From JAYREN01 sp963663375 (GTDB lineage Bacteria; Acidobacteriota; Holophagae; Holophagales; Holophagaceae): a stretch of DNA of 64,000 bases. Each line of letters begins with the position of its first letter. Within the stretch, counting starts at the first letter, position 1. A program made the position numbers and the translations under genes. Location of the stretch: the NCBI GenBank assembly GCA_963663375.1, contig OY760195.1, forward strand, positions 1,054,001 through 1,118,000, read 5' to 3'. The notes beneath the pieces were generated by a model that saw only the letters and a list, made by a program, of their open reading frames with translations, was not told where the DNA came from and made no database searches. Shown one piece after another: positions 43,224 through 51,604 of this stretch.

Positions 43224-43848
43224 AGGCCATATCCAGCTCTGAATCCAGCACGGCAAGAGTCTCGGGCTTCAACAGTCCGTGGTCGTCGTCCAACAGATGC
43301 AGCACGCCGCCAGGATGTCGGGCCAGGAAGGCCTCGCTCTCTGCGGCGGGGACGGCTTCATCCATCCGCCCATGGATCACCACAACCTGAGTGCGCACCT
43401 GCCAGTGGTCGTCGTCCGCCCAGGTGGGCAGATCATCCAGCAGTTCCGATCCCAGCTTGACCCAGCGCTGATAGGCGTGATGGTAGACCGGCAGCCGACG
43501 GTGCTGGCGATAGCCTGCCCATCTCGCAGAAAAAAGTCGACGCCGCGCGAACCCGAGCCCTGGCGCCAGGAGGATGAGCTTCTTGAGGGCCGCACCGCGA
43601 TGCGCCACCGCCGCAGCCACCACGCCTCCCAGCGAGGAGCCCACCATTACCGGTGGCTCGGAAAGGCCGGCCAGGAGAGCTTCCACGGCGTCCACCTGAG
43701 CGCTGATGGTGAGACTCTCGAAAGAGGGCAGGTTCAGATCCGGAGCCAGGAACTCGATCTCCCGGGCCGCCGCCCAGGCCCGGCAATGATCGGCCTTGCG
43801 GCCCGTAGGCCCCGAGGCAAAGCCGTGAAGGTAGACAAAGGCCGTCAT
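43210..43848 (-). CDS. YqiA/YcfP-type alpha/beta-hydrolase
   Basis: The 212-residue protein begins MTAFVYLHGFASGPTGRKAD and has the nucleophile elbow VGSSLGG and the acid/His region VVIHGRMDEAVP plus DDDHGL, the full catalytic set of a small esterase. A 28-codon in-frame extension upstream is not conserved. Substrate unknown. Confidence 0.85.
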   Translation of the reverse strand: MTAFVYLHGFASGPTGRKADHCRAWAAAREIEFLAPDLNLPSFESLTISAQVDAVEALLAGLSEPPVMVGSSLGGVVAAAVAHRGAALKKLILLAPGLGFARRRLFSARWAGYRQHRRLPVYHHAYQRWVKLGSELLDDLPTWADDDHWQVRTQVVVIHGRMDEAVPAAESEAFLARHPGGVLHLLDDDHGLLKPETLAVLDSELDMAFSGE

Positions 43849-43889
43849 GGCTTCATGATGACAGGCCGCGGCGGTCCTTGTACCAAGCA

Positions 43890-43929
43890 TCAACGAAGGA
43901 GGGGCCCCAATGCACCCCTCCTTCGTTGA
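43890..43929 (-). terminator. hairpin downstream of fabD
   Basis: TCAACGAAGGAGGGG pairs perfectly with CCCCTCCTTCGTTGA around a 10-nt loop, 14 bp after the fabD stop on the minus strand. No long T-run follows. Confidence 0.6.
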
Positions 43930-43942
43930 CACGAGAAACCCT

Positions 43943-44881
43943 TCAGGCCAGCTGGGCGAGATCTTCGGGGGCGCTGATGGTGATGGTCTTGATCTCGATG
44001 CCCGCTTCCTTGGCCATGCGACCCGCGATTCCGCTCAGCACCTTGCCCGGTCCCAGCTCCAGGAAGGTCGTCACGCCCTCGTTCAGGAGCAGCTGCATGA
44101 TAGCCTCCCAGCGCACCGCCCCCGGGATCTGCCGCACGAGCCCATCCCGCAGTTGGGCGGGGTCGCTGACGATCTTGGCATCAACGTTATTCACCAGGGG
44201 ACACGCGGGAGCCTTGAAGTCCAGAGCCTTCAAAACGGGTTCCATGTGGGCCTGGGCGGGTTCCATCAAGGGACTATGGAAGGGTGCGCTCACGGGCAGC
44301 TTCATCATCTTGCGCCCGCCCTTGGCCTTCAGGATCTCCATGGCGGCCTCCACGGCCTCCACATGACCGGCAATCACGATCTGTCCCGCGCCGTTGAAGT
44401 TGGCGGGAACGACGATCTTCCCCGTCTTCGCAGCAGCCTCGGTGCAACCGGCTTCCACGTCTGCCGCCGCCATGCCGATGATGGCAGCCATGGCGCCCAC
44501 GCCCACGGGCACGGCCACCTGCATGGCCCGCCCCCGCTCACGCACGGTGCGCACGGCGTCGGCGAAGGTCAGGGCGCCCGCAGCCACCAGGGCGCTGTAT
44601 TCCCCCAGGCTGTGGCCCGCGACAAAATCGGCCTTAGGCAGCCTGGAACCGTAAGCCTGAACGACCAGCGTGGAATGGGTGAGGATCGCGGGCTGAGTGT
44701 GCTCCGTGAGCTTCAGAGTGTCTTCCGGACCTTCGGCCATCACCTTGGAGAGGCTGAACCCCAGCGCCTCATCGGCCTCCTGCAGCAGCTTCTGGGCGAG
44801 GGGTTCTGCGGCCGCAAGGGCCATGCCCATGCCCACGGCCTGGGATCCCTGCCCGGGAAAGAGCCACGCGACTTTGCTCAT
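43943..44881 (-). CDS. fabD: malonyl-CoA:ACP transacylase
   Basis: The 312-residue enzyme has the N-terminal LFPGQGSQAVGMG, the catalytic GHSLGEYSALVAAG with the nucleophilic Ser, the Arg segment VRERGRAMQ, and the later GHVEAVEAAMEIL and VSAPFHSPLM with the catalytic His. It supplies malonyl-ACP for fatty-acid synthesis. The start at MSKVAW is set by GGGAG. It ends the rplM-rpsI-rpsB-tsf gene block, but a 137-bp gap with a dispersed repeat separates it from tsf. Confidence 0.95.
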   Translation of the reverse strand: MSKVAWLFPGQGSQAVGMGMALAAAEPLAQKLLQEADEALGFSLSKVMAEGPEDTLKLTEHTQPAILTHSTLVVQAYGSRLPKADFVAGHSLGEYSALVAAGALTFADAVRTVRERGRAMQVAVPVGVGAMAAIIGMAAADVEAGCTEAAAKTGKIVVPANFNGAGQIVIAGHVEAVEAAMEILKAKGGRKMMKLPVSAPFHSPLMEPAQAHMEPVLKALDFKAPACPLVNNVDAKIVSDPAQLRDGLVRQIPGAVRWEAIMQLLLNEGVTTFLELGPGKVLSGIAGRMAKEAGIEIKTITISAPEDLAQLA

Positions 44882-44902
44882 GTTCGAACTCCCAAAAAAA
44901 TT

Positions 44903-45000
44903 CACCACGGAGGCATGGAGGACATGGAGGAAGCACAGAGAGATGTCGAGGTCGATTATCTCTGCGTTCTTTTCTCCGTGTTCTCCGCATCTCCGTGGCG
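44903..45000. repeat. imperfect inverted repeat of the CCACGGAG/CTCCGTGG type
   Basis: The left arm contains CCACGGAG, then GGAG units spaced at regular intervals and ACAGAGA. The right arm is its imperfect complement (TCTCTGCG...CTCCGTG...CTCCG...CTCCGTGG). About 40 bp of arm flank a short loop. It looks like a dispersed non-autonomous repeat and lies between tsf and fabD. No gene is in this gap. Confidence 0.6.
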
Positions 45001-45018
45001 AGTGATTTCGTTTTCGTT

Positions 45019-45675
45019 CTAGTTGCCCATCTGGGCAGCAACTTCAGCGGCGAAATCGTCCTTGCGCTTCTCGATGCCCTCGCCCATGTTCCACTTCACG
45101 AAGCGGCGCAGGCTGAGCTTCTCGCCGATCTCGGCGGTCTTCTGGCTGAGATACTGCTCGATGGTGAGGTCGGGATTCATCACGAACTGCTGCTCCAGCA
45201 CGCAGCTGTCCTTGTAGATAGAGTTGACCTTGCCCTCCACGATCTTCTCGATGATGTTCGCGGGCTTGCCGGTGGCTTCGGCCTGGGCGCGGGCAATTTC
45301 CTTTTCCTTCTCGATGAAGTCGGCGGTCACTTCCTCCCGGCGCACGAAGACGGGCGCGGGATCATGGGAAGCGATGTGCATCGCGATCTCGCGGACGAGG
45401 CGATGGAAGTTGTCGGTCTTGCCCACGAAATCCGTTTCACAGTTCACTTCCAACAGCACGCCCACGCGGCCACCGGGGTGGATGTAGGCCTCCACGATGC
45501 CTTCGCCGGCAATGCGGTCGGCCTTCTTGGCACCGGCGGCGAGGCCCTTCTTGCGGAGCCAATCCACGGCCTGATCGATGTTGCCGTCGTTCTCTTCCAG
45601 GGCCTTCTTGCAATCCATCATGCCGAGGCCTGTCTTGTCGCGCAGTGTCTTCACATCCTGGGCGGTGAATGCCAT
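45019..45675 (-). CDS. tsf: translation elongation factor Ts
   Basis: The 218-residue protein starts MAFTAQDVKTLRDKTGLGMMDCKKAL with the TDFVGK motif region (NCETDFVGKTDNFHRLVREIA). It is the nucleotide exchange factor for EF-Tu. Length is in the normal range for a short EF-Ts. It follows rpsB with a strong hairpin in between. Confidence 0.97.
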   Translation of the reverse strand: MAFTAQDVKTLRDKTGLGMMDCKKALEENDGNIDQAVDWLRKKGLAAGAKKADRIAGEGIVEAYIHPGGRVGVLLEVNCETDFVGKTDNFHRLVREIAMHIASHDPAPVFVRREEVTADFIEKEKEIARAQAEATGKPANIIEKIVEGKVNSIYKDSCVLEQQFVMNPDLTIEQYLSQKTAEIGEKLSLRRFVKWNMGEGIEKRKDDFAAEVAAQMGN

Positions 45676-45721
45676 GTCAATCTCCTTTTAATTGGTCAAA
45701 AAAAAGGGAAACGCCTGCAAC

Positions 45722-45759
45722 CTTCGACCGGAAGCCACGTCAGCGGCTTCCGGTCGAAG
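45722..45759 (-). terminator. 15-bp hairpin between rpsB and tsf
   Basis: CTTCGACCGGAAGCC pairs perfectly with GGCTTCCGGTCGAAG around an 8-nt loop. It lies after the rpsB stop and before the tsf start. On the minus strand AAAGG...TTTTTTT follows (CCCTTTTTTTTGACC), so it is a credible terminator or partial attenuator. Confidence 0.7.
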
Positions 45760-45772
45760 ATCCCTGACGAGG

Positions 45773-46531
45773 CTAGGCCTCGCCACCCTCGTTCATCTTC
45801 TCGGCCATCATGGCCTTCATATCGTCGTTGTCCGACTTGTCGCGGAAGGACTGACGGCCCTCCAGGATGGAGTCGGCAGCACGCTCACAGAAGAGCAGGA
45901 TGGAGCGGATGGCGTCGTCGTTGCCGGGAATGACATAGTCGATCTTGTCGGGGTCGCAGTTGGTGTCCACGATGCCCACGATCTTGATGCCGAGCTTGGC
46001 TGCCTCGGTGATGGCGATGTCCTCGCGGTGGGGATCCACGACGAAGATGACATCGGGCACGCCGCGCATGTCGCGGATGCCGTGGAAGGCCGCGTCCAGC
46101 TTGGTGCGCTGACGGTCCAGGTTCAGGATTTCCTTCTTGGACATTTGGGCGGTGCGGGCCGGATCGTTCAGGATGGCCTCGAACTCCTTGAGCTTGTCCA
46201 GGGACTTCTTGATGGTGGTGAAGTTGGTGAGCATACCGCCCAGCCAACGGTTATTCACGTAGTGGGCGCCGCAACGGGCGGCCTGCTCGGCGATGAGTTC
46301 CTGGGCCTGGGGCTTGGTGCCCACGAACAGGAAGTTCTTCCCTTCGCTGGCGGCCTTGGTCAGGAAGTTCGCGGCCTGGTTCCACAGGCGCAGGGTCTTC
46401 TGCAGGTCGATGATGTAGATGCTGTTGCGGGCGCCGAAGATGTACTTCTTCATCTTGGGATTCCAGCGCTTGGTCTGGTGACCGAAGTGCACACCTGCTT
46501 CGAGCAGTTCCTTCATCTGGATGGCAGCCAT
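45773..46531 (-). CDS. rpsB: 30S ribosomal protein S2
   Basis: The 252-residue protein carries MKELLEAGVHFGHQTKRWNP, YIFGARNSIYIIDLQKT, NNRWLGGMLTNF and VGIVDTNCDPD, all typical of S2. GAGGCC before ATG 46531 sets the start; an upstream in-frame start 25 codons earlier lies in the leader hairpins. The normal partner tsf follows. Confidence 0.97.
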   Translation of the reverse strand: MAAIQMKELLEAGVHFGHQTKRWNPKMKKYIFGARNSIYIIDLQKTLRLWNQAANFLTKAASEGKNFLFVGTKPQAQELIAEQAARCGAHYVNNRWLGGMLTNFTTIKKSLDKLKEFEAILNDPARTAQMSKKEILNLDRQRTKLDAAFHGIRDMRGVPDVIFVVDPHREDIAITEAAKLGIKIVGIVDTNCDPDKIDYVIPGNDDAIRSILLFCERAADSILEGRQSFRDKSDNDDMKAMMAEKMNEGGEA

Positions 46532-46596
46532 GATGGCCTCCTCAACGATTGCGGCTCCGCCGCGGTTGGGATGAGAGACGGTTACCCGCCTGATTC

Positions 46597-46688
46597 GGCC
46601 GAACATGTGTTCGGCCCGGTGAAACTTCGGGGAGCCGCAGCTCCCCGAATTGAAAAAACCTGTAATTTTTCGGTGAACCCGAAAAATT
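46597..46688 (-). promoter_or_regulatory. three tandem hairpins between rpsI and rpsB
   Basis: On the minus strand the order is AATTTTTCGG/CCGAAAAATT (46664-46688, overlapping the rpsI stop and followed by TTTTTT), then TTCGGGGAGC/GCTCCCCGAA (46626-46649), then GGCCGAAC/GTTCGGCC (46597-46616). The first looks like the rpsI terminator. The other two lie in the rpsB leader, where S2 autoregulation is known in other bacteria. Confidence 0.55.
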
Positions 46689-47079
46689 AGCGCTTGGAGA
46701 ACTGGAAGCGACGACGGGCGGCCTTCTGACCGGGCTTCTTACGTTCCTTCATGCGGGGATCGCGGGTCAGCAGGCCCACGGCGCGGAGGGTGGCCTTGAG
46801 CTGCTCGTTGTAGCGAAGCAGGGCGCGAGAGATGCCCATGCGGATGGCCGAGGCCTGTCCGGAGGGACCGCCGCCGGCGACCGTCACATGGAAATCGAAC
46901 TTGCCGGACATGTCCGTGATGGACAGGGGCTGGTTCACCACCATGCGCAGCACGGCATTGGGGAAGTAGTGCTCCAGGGTGCGGCCGTTCACCGTGATGG
47001 TGCCGGTGCCGGGACGCATGAAGACACGAGCGGCGGACGTCTTGCGACGGCCGGTTCCATAGTTCTGGGAAATCGCCAT
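46687..47079 (-). CDS. rpsI: 30S ribosomal protein S9
   Basis: The 130-residue protein has GTGRRKTSAARVFMRPGTG at the N-terminus and ends KARRRFQFSKR, the conserved SKR tail that reaches the P site. GAGG precedes the start. It forms the usual rplM-rpsI pair. Confidence 0.97.
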   Translation of the reverse strand: MAISQNYGTGRRKTSAARVFMRPGTGTITVNGRTLEHYFPNAVLRMVVNQPLSITDMSGKFDFHVTVAGGGPSGQASAIRMGISRALLRYNEQLKATLRAVGLLTRDPRMKERKKPGQKAARRRFQFSKR

Positions 47080-47094
47080 GGTGGCCTCGAGAGA

Positions 47095-47532
47095 TTACAG
47101 CTTGATGGTCAGGGGTTCGGGCTGCTGAGCGGCGTGCTGGTGCTCGGCACCGTCATACACCTTGAGCTTGCGATACATCGCCCGTCCGAGGGGGCCCTTG
47201 GGGAGCATGCCCTTGACCGCGGCTTCGATGACCCGGTTGGGGAAGACCGCCTGCATGACATCGGCACGGACTTCCTTCATGGAGCCCGGGCGAGTCGTGG
47301 TGCGGCGATACATTTTCTGCTGGGGCTTGCGGCCCGTCAGCACGGCCTTGGAGGCATTGATGACCACGACGTGGTCACCCATGTCCAGGAAGGGCGTCCA
47401 GGTGGGCTTTGCCTTGCCCGACAGAACGTCGGCAAGGACAGTGCTCAGACGTCCAACCGGAATTCCAGTGGCGTCCACGAGGAACCACTTTCGGTCGATC
47501 TGATCTTGGGCCTTAGGGAAATAGGTGCTCAT
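47095..47532 (-). CDS. rplM: 50S ribosomal protein L13
   Basis: The 145-residue protein carries KWFLVDATGIPVGRLSTVLA, GDHVVVINASKAVLTGRK and GMLPKGPLGRAMYRKLKVY. The start MSTYFPK is set by GGAG and follows a strong promoter on the minus strand. Confidence 0.97.
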   Translation of the reverse strand: MSTYFPKAQDQIDRKWFLVDATGIPVGRLSTVLADVLSGKAKPTWTPFLDMGDHVVVINASKAVLTGRKPQQKMYRRTTTRPGSMKEVRADVMQAVFPNRVIEAAVKGMLPKGPLGRAMYRKLKVYDGAEHQHAAQQPEPLTIKL

Positions 47533-47596
47533 GGCCAAACTCCGGTGCCTCTGGCGTCGCATGCGCGGCCCGCCCTCGGCAGGTCGCAGAAAGGAA

Positions 47597-47625
47597 ACCT
47601 TATCGCTGAACCGCTCCAAGGTCAA
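47597..47625 (-). promoter_or_regulatory. sigma70-type promoter of the rplM-rpsI operon
   Basis: On the minus strand TTGACC (complement of 47620-47625) and TAAGGT (complement of 47597-47602) are spaced by 17 bp, 65 bp before the rplM start. Confidence 0.65.
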
Positions 47626-47628
47626 GAA

Positions 47629-48729
47629 TCAATTTCCGTGAACAGGCACTCCGGCCGCCTGCTTGGCAAGGTTCCAGAGCTCCTGGGCCACCCGGGAAGC
47701 GCCCATTCCATCCACCAGGGCCATTCCGTCCCGCACTTGTTCCTGGCGGCTCTCCTGCCCCTCGGCACTCAGCCAATGGGCGAGCGCACCCGCCACCACC
47801 GAGCCATCGGCCTCGGGGCCCACGCCGAGGCTGAAACACCCATTGGCCATGGCAAGATCCCCGATCATGCGAGCCTGCCGCTGGTTCTGGCCCCAGGCTG
47901 CCGCCGGAACGCCCATGCACAGGGCCTCAGCGAGGGTGAGTCCGGCGGCGCACCAGATGGCATCGAAATCCTGGAGGCGCCGCGTGAGTTCGGGCAGGCC
48001 CGGCAGCACCGTGCAACCCGGAAAGGGAGTCCCCTGCACGCCCTGGGGAGCGAGGATGGTGCAGGTGCCGACCCATTGCCCGCTGTCGACGAGTCCGCGG
48101 AGCACCTCGAAGGCGCGCTGGGCCAGCCCAGGGCCATCGGTGCCCCCGAAGGTCACGAGCAGTTTGTGGGCTGAAAGGGGCTGCAAGCCTTCCCGCTTGG
48201 GCCGCAGTTGAACGGCGGCGGGGTTCACCACCACGTAGTTGCCTCCGCGCAGCACGCGGCATCCGCCGTGGGTCGTCTCGCAGGGCCGGATCTTACGGCC
48301 ATTCACGGCCTTGAGGGGACCCGCGGGCCAGCTGATTCCGTCGAGGTAGGGCTGAAAGAGCAGATCCGCCTGTTCATGGGCGTCGCCGTCATCCTCCATC
48401 ACCGCGATCTTCAGGGGACGCAGAGTTTGGATCTGCTCGAGCGAACAATCCCACTGATCCAGGAGCGCCACGGCCGCCCGCGACTTCAGACTCAACGGGA
48501 TTTCGGCCTGGTCGTCTTCACCGAGATCCACGACCTCGCAGGGCAGATCACGCTCAAGAAAGGGATGACGGCCCGCCCCCACCCGTCGGGCCCGTGCGTC
48601 TCCACTGATGGCGAGACAGGTCTGTCCGCCCAAGGCCGCCCAGGCCTCCTGTATGGCCAGGGCGCGGGCGACGTGGCCGAAACCAAGCCGGAGGTCAGAA
48701 TGGACACGGAGGATGAGCAGGGGCTGCAT
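47629..48729 (-). CDS. PseG-like nucleotide-sugar hydrolase / GT-B-fold protein
   Basis: The 366-residue protein begins with LLILRVHSDLRLGFGHVARALAIQEAW, the PseG/MurG-like start. In the C-terminal half it has KLLVTFGGTDGPGLAQRAFEVL and DAIWCAAGLTLAEALCMGVPAAAWGQNQ, a nucleotide-sugar-binding GT-B pattern. PseG removes UDP from a pseudaminic-acid precursor, but no other pseudaminic or legionaminic acid gene is adjacent, so the substrate is uncertain. Confidence 0.65.
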   Translation of the reverse strand: MQPLLILRVHSDLRLGFGHVARALAIQEAWAALGGQTCLAISGDARARRVGAGRHPFLERDLPCEVVDLGEDDQAEIPLSLKSRAAVALLDQWDCSLEQIQTLRPLKIAVMEDDGDAHEQADLLFQPYLDGISWPAGPLKAVNGRKIRPCETTHGGCRVLRGGNYVVVNPAAVQLRPKREGLQPLSAHKLLVTFGGTDGPGLAQRAFEVLRGLVDSGQWVGTCTILAPQGVQGTPFPGCTVLPGLPELTRRLQDFDAIWCAAGLTLAEALCMGVPAAAWGQNQRQARMIGDLAMANGCFSLGVGPEADGSVVAGALAHWLSAEGQESRQEQVRDGMALVDGMGASRVAQELWNLAKQAAGVPVHGN

Positions 48730-48861
48730 GGGTGCCTATGGGTTTGATTCCAAGAGTCTGCCAAAAGGGCGCAGTCGACGCAAAGCCTTCTCTTGAAGGT
48801 GGTGGTCCTTGACCCCCGGCAGGGGCCGTGAGGGAATGAGGCAACCATCCCGAGGCTACCC

Positions 48862-49554
48862 ATGGACTACGCTGCACCCTCCCTCATCGAAGCTCCCGGC
48901 GCGAAGGGCTCCCGCATCTGCGGAATCCTGGCCATCGTGGCCTCACTCACCTGCATCGGGATTCCGGTGGGGATCATTCTCGCCATCGTCGCGCTGGTGC
49001 AGCAGGCCAAGGCCAAGCGCCTGGCCCGAGAGAATCCGGAAAGCTACCGGGTGCCTACCTCCAGTGGCCTCGTGCTGGGCATCATCGGCCTCGTCATGCC
49101 CGTGCTCATGCTCCCCTTCGTGGGAATCGTGAGCGCCGTCGCCATCCCCGCCCTCCTGGGCCAGCGGACCCGGGCCCGGGAGAAGGCCGTGGTGATGACC
49201 CTGAACACCATGCTCCCCGACCTGGCCAACCGATACGGACGCGCCCTCGAGACTGGCGCCGAACCCGGAGTCATCAAGGCGGATCTGGAGCAGACTCTCC
49301 TGACCTCCCCGAACCTCAAGAACCCCTACAACCCCGGCGGCCCAGCCTTCACCCACACCATCGCCGTAATCACTGCGACCACGGAGGACGAAGTTGCCGC
49401 CGCGGCCCAGGCCCAAGCCACCACCCTGGGCGAGGTCACTTTCATCATGTCGGTCCCCCTGGATCCCCAAGGGCCCAGGTTCGTGGCCGGCGCGGTGCAG
49501 ACTCAGGCCACCGGAGAGCATCGCATCCGCTTCAGGGTGCTCCAGGTCAACTGA
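48862..49554 (+). CDS. membrane protein with DUF4190-like helices and a pilin-like segment
   Basis: The 230-residue protein has two hydrophobic helices typical of DUF4190 proteins (GSRICGILAIVASLTCIGIP, GLVLGIIGLVMPVLML). The second runs into GIVSAVAIPALLGQRTRAREKA, which resembles the mature N-terminus of type IV pilins (hydrophobic helix, AIPALL, then charged). The rest is a soluble domain without a match. No prepilin cleavage site is seen, so it is not called a pilin. Confidence 0.55.
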   Translation: MDYAAPSLIEAPGAKGSRICGILAIVASLTCIGIPVGIILAIVALVQQAKAKRLARENPESYRVPTSSGLVLGIIGLVMPVLMLPFVGIVSAVAIPALLGQRTRAREKAVVMTLNTMLPDLANRYGRALETGAEPGVIKADLEQTLLTSPNLKNPYNPGGPAFTHTIAVITATTEDEVAAAAQAQATTLGEVTFIMSVPLDPQGPRFVAGAVQTQATGEHRIRFRVLQVN

Positions 49555-49559
49555 CCCCG

Positions 49560-50141
49560 TCAGGGAAAGGGATGGCCCTCGGCGAAACCCGGTCGCGGAT
49601 TCGCCGCCGCCGGCGCAACGGCGATGGGCCATCCCTCTTCAAAATAGGCCTCCTTGTAGCGGACATAACGGGACCAGATGCTCGCCACGAGTGCGCGTTG
49701 CTCCTGGGTCAACTCCCGCTTCACGGTGGCGGGCCAGCCCGCCACCAACGAGTGCGGCGGCGCCTTGAAGCCCTCTCGAACGAGAGAGCCCGCTGCCACC
49801 AGACAGCCTTCGCCGATCTCCGCGCCATCCATGATCGTGGTGCTCATGCCCACGAGGGTGCCCTTGCGGATCGTGCAGCCGTGCAGCATCACGTTGTGGG
49901 CGATGCTCACCTCCTCTTCGATCAGGAGCGGGAAGCGATCATTGGTGACGTGTAGGCAGCAGGCGTCCTGGATGTTGGTGCGGGCGCCGATGCGGATCCA
50001 GTTCACGTCCCCGCGCACCACGCAGTTGAACCAGAGGGAGGCGTCATCTCCCATCTCCACGTCGCCGATCAGGGTCGCACTGGGCGCCACGAATACCCGC
50101 TGGCCGAAGCGCGGAGCCATGCCTTGAAAAGGTGTGATCAT
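49560..50141 (-). CDS. gamma-class carbonic anhydrase family protein
   Basis: The 193-residue left-handed beta-helix protein has hexapeptide repeats (VFVAPSATLIGDVEMGDDAS, NWIRIGARTNIQDACCLHV). The three Zn ligands are His in CLHVTND, then HNVMLHGC. The C-terminal helix resembles that of the YrdA/PaaY branch. CO2 hydration is possible but not certain in this branch. Confidence 0.85.
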   Translation of the reverse strand: MITPFQGMAPRFGQRVFVAPSATLIGDVEMGDDASLWFNCVVRGDVNWIRIGARTNIQDACCLHVTNDRFPLLIEEEVSIAHNVMLHGCTIRKGTLVGMSTTIMDGAEIGEGCLVAAGSLVREGFKAPPHSLVAGWPATVKRELTQEQRALVASIWSRYVRYKEAYFEEGWPIAVAPAAANPRPGFAEGHPFP

Positions 50142-50238
50142 GATGGTCTCTCCCCTGATTAGTCTAGAGGCCTCGGAACCTTTCCGGGCCTATCGGTAGG
50201 CTGTTTCCCCCGCCGATCTGCTCATCCATGGAGCCGCC

Positions 50239-51447
50239 ATGCTGGAGCACCTCGTTCCTTCCCGCCGGGACATCAGCGCCGCGGATGTCATCTTCGCGCT
50301 GAACGCCGAGGCCCAGCGCCGCCGTGCCGCCGGGGAGAATGTCATCAACGCCACCCTGGGCGCCCTGACGGATGACATGGGGCAGCTCGTCGTCCACGAA
50401 TCGGTGATGGAACTCTGGCGGGAGCTCGGCCCCCTGGAGATCGCCCCCTACGCGCCCATCACCGGCGACCCGGCCTTCCTCAAGGCCCTGGTCCAGCGCC
50501 ACTGGCCCAGACTGGACGGTCCGGTGACGGGCTGCGCGACCCCTGGAGGCAGTGGCGCCCTGGCGCTTTCGACCCGCCTGTTCCTGGAGCCTGGCATGGC
50601 TGTACTCGCGGGCGGGCCCTACTGGGGGCCCTATGATCGGCTGGCGGGCGAATCGGGAGTGCGCCTGATAACGGCTCCCTTCAAGCTCGCCGACCAGCCC
50701 TTAGATCTGGAAGCCTGGGAACAGGCCGCCCGAGGGCTCATGGAGGATCAGGGCCGCCTCCTGGTCTGGCTCAACGATCCCTGCCAGAACCCCACGGGCC
50801 TCAGCCTGAGCCGAGAGGACCGACAGGGACTGCTGGAGCGCCTGGCGCGACTGGCGGATCGCGGCCCCGTTGTCCTATTGCTGGACATCGCCTACGTGGA
50901 CTACACCACGGACCCGGGTCATGTGCGAGAAGCCCTGGATCAGTACGCCGCTGCTGCAGCGGAAGGAAAGCTCCTCGTGGCCGCGGCCCTCTCCGTCTCC
51001 AAGGCCCTGACGCTCTACGGGGCACGAGGCGGCGCCCTGGTCTTCCCCTGGGATCAGGATCCTGCCCTGAATACGGTCCTGGGGATCGCCTGCCGAGGCA
51101 TCTGGTCTTCCACGCCACGCGCCCCCCAGGCCCTCATGGTGCGCCTGGCCCGGGATGGCAAGCGACAGGAGCAGCTCAACGCCGAGCACCGCCACTGGTC
51201 CCAGGTGATCGAGGCCCGGGCGCTGGCGCTCGATGGTGCCCTCCGAGCCAAAGGCTTGTCCGGCGCCTCCTGGCAGGGCGGCTTCTTCCTCACCCTGCGC
51301 CTCGAGGCGCCAATGGCCGTAGCAGAGCGGCTCCGCGCCCAGGGCGTGTTCGTAGTGCCGATGCAGGATGGGCTCCGGGTGGGGATTTGCGGGCTGTGCG
51401 CCTCGGATGCGCCGCGCTTCGCGGATGCCCTCAAGGATGCACTCTAG
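50239..51447 (+). CDS. class I/II aminotransferase
   Basis: The 402-residue PLP enzyme has NATLGALTDDMG, PITGDPAFLKALVQRHW, GGSGALALSTRLFL, WLNDPCQNPTGLSLSRED (PLP contact Asn-Pro) and LSVSKALTLYGARGGALVF, whose Lys binds PLP. The fold is that of aspartate and aromatic aminotransferases; the substrate cannot be assigned. GGAG lies seven bases before the start. Confidence 0.88.
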   Translation: MLEHLVPSRRDISAADVIFALNAEAQRRRAAGENVINATLGALTDDMGQLVVHESVMELWRELGPLEIAPYAPITGDPAFLKALVQRHWPRLDGPVTGCATPGGSGALALSTRLFLEPGMAVLAGGPYWGPYDRLAGESGVRLITAPFKLADQPLDLEAWEQAARGLMEDQGRLLVWLNDPCQNPTGLSLSREDRQGLLERLARLADRGPVVLLLDIAYVDYTTDPGHVREALDQYAAAAAEGKLLVAAALSVSKALTLYGARGGALVFPWDQDPALNTVLGIACRGIWSSTPRAPQALMVRLARDGKRQEQLNAEHRHWSQVIEARALALDGALRAKGLSGASWQGGFFLTLRLEAPMAVAERLRAQGVFVVPMQDGLRVGICGLCASDAPRFADALKDAL

Positions 51448-51482
51448 ACAATCGCCCGGATGCTGGTAGACTGATGGACCGC

Positions 51483-51557
51483 GGGCGTATAACTCAGCGG
51501 TAGAGTGCTATCTTCACACGGTAGAAGTCCCTGGTTCGAACCCAGGTACGCCCACCA
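51483..51557 (+). tRNA. tRNA-Val (anticodon CAC)
   Basis: Acceptor GGGCGTA/TACGCCC, anticodon stem CTATC/GGTAG with one G-T pair and loop TTCACAC (anticodon CAC), T-arm CCTGG-TTCGAAC-CCAGG, discriminator A and encoded CCA. It decodes GTG. Confidence 0.95.
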
Positions 51558-51560
51558 CCA

Positions 51561-51590
51561 AGCCCCCCAAGCACTCGGGGGCTTTCGCAT
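51561..51590 (+). terminator. terminator between tRNA-Val and efp
   Basis: AGCCCCC pairs with GGGGGCT around a 9-nt loop, followed by TTCGCATT. The efp ribosome-binding site lies beyond it. Confidence 0.6.
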
Positions 51591-51604
51591 TGAAAGGCCC
51601 GTCC

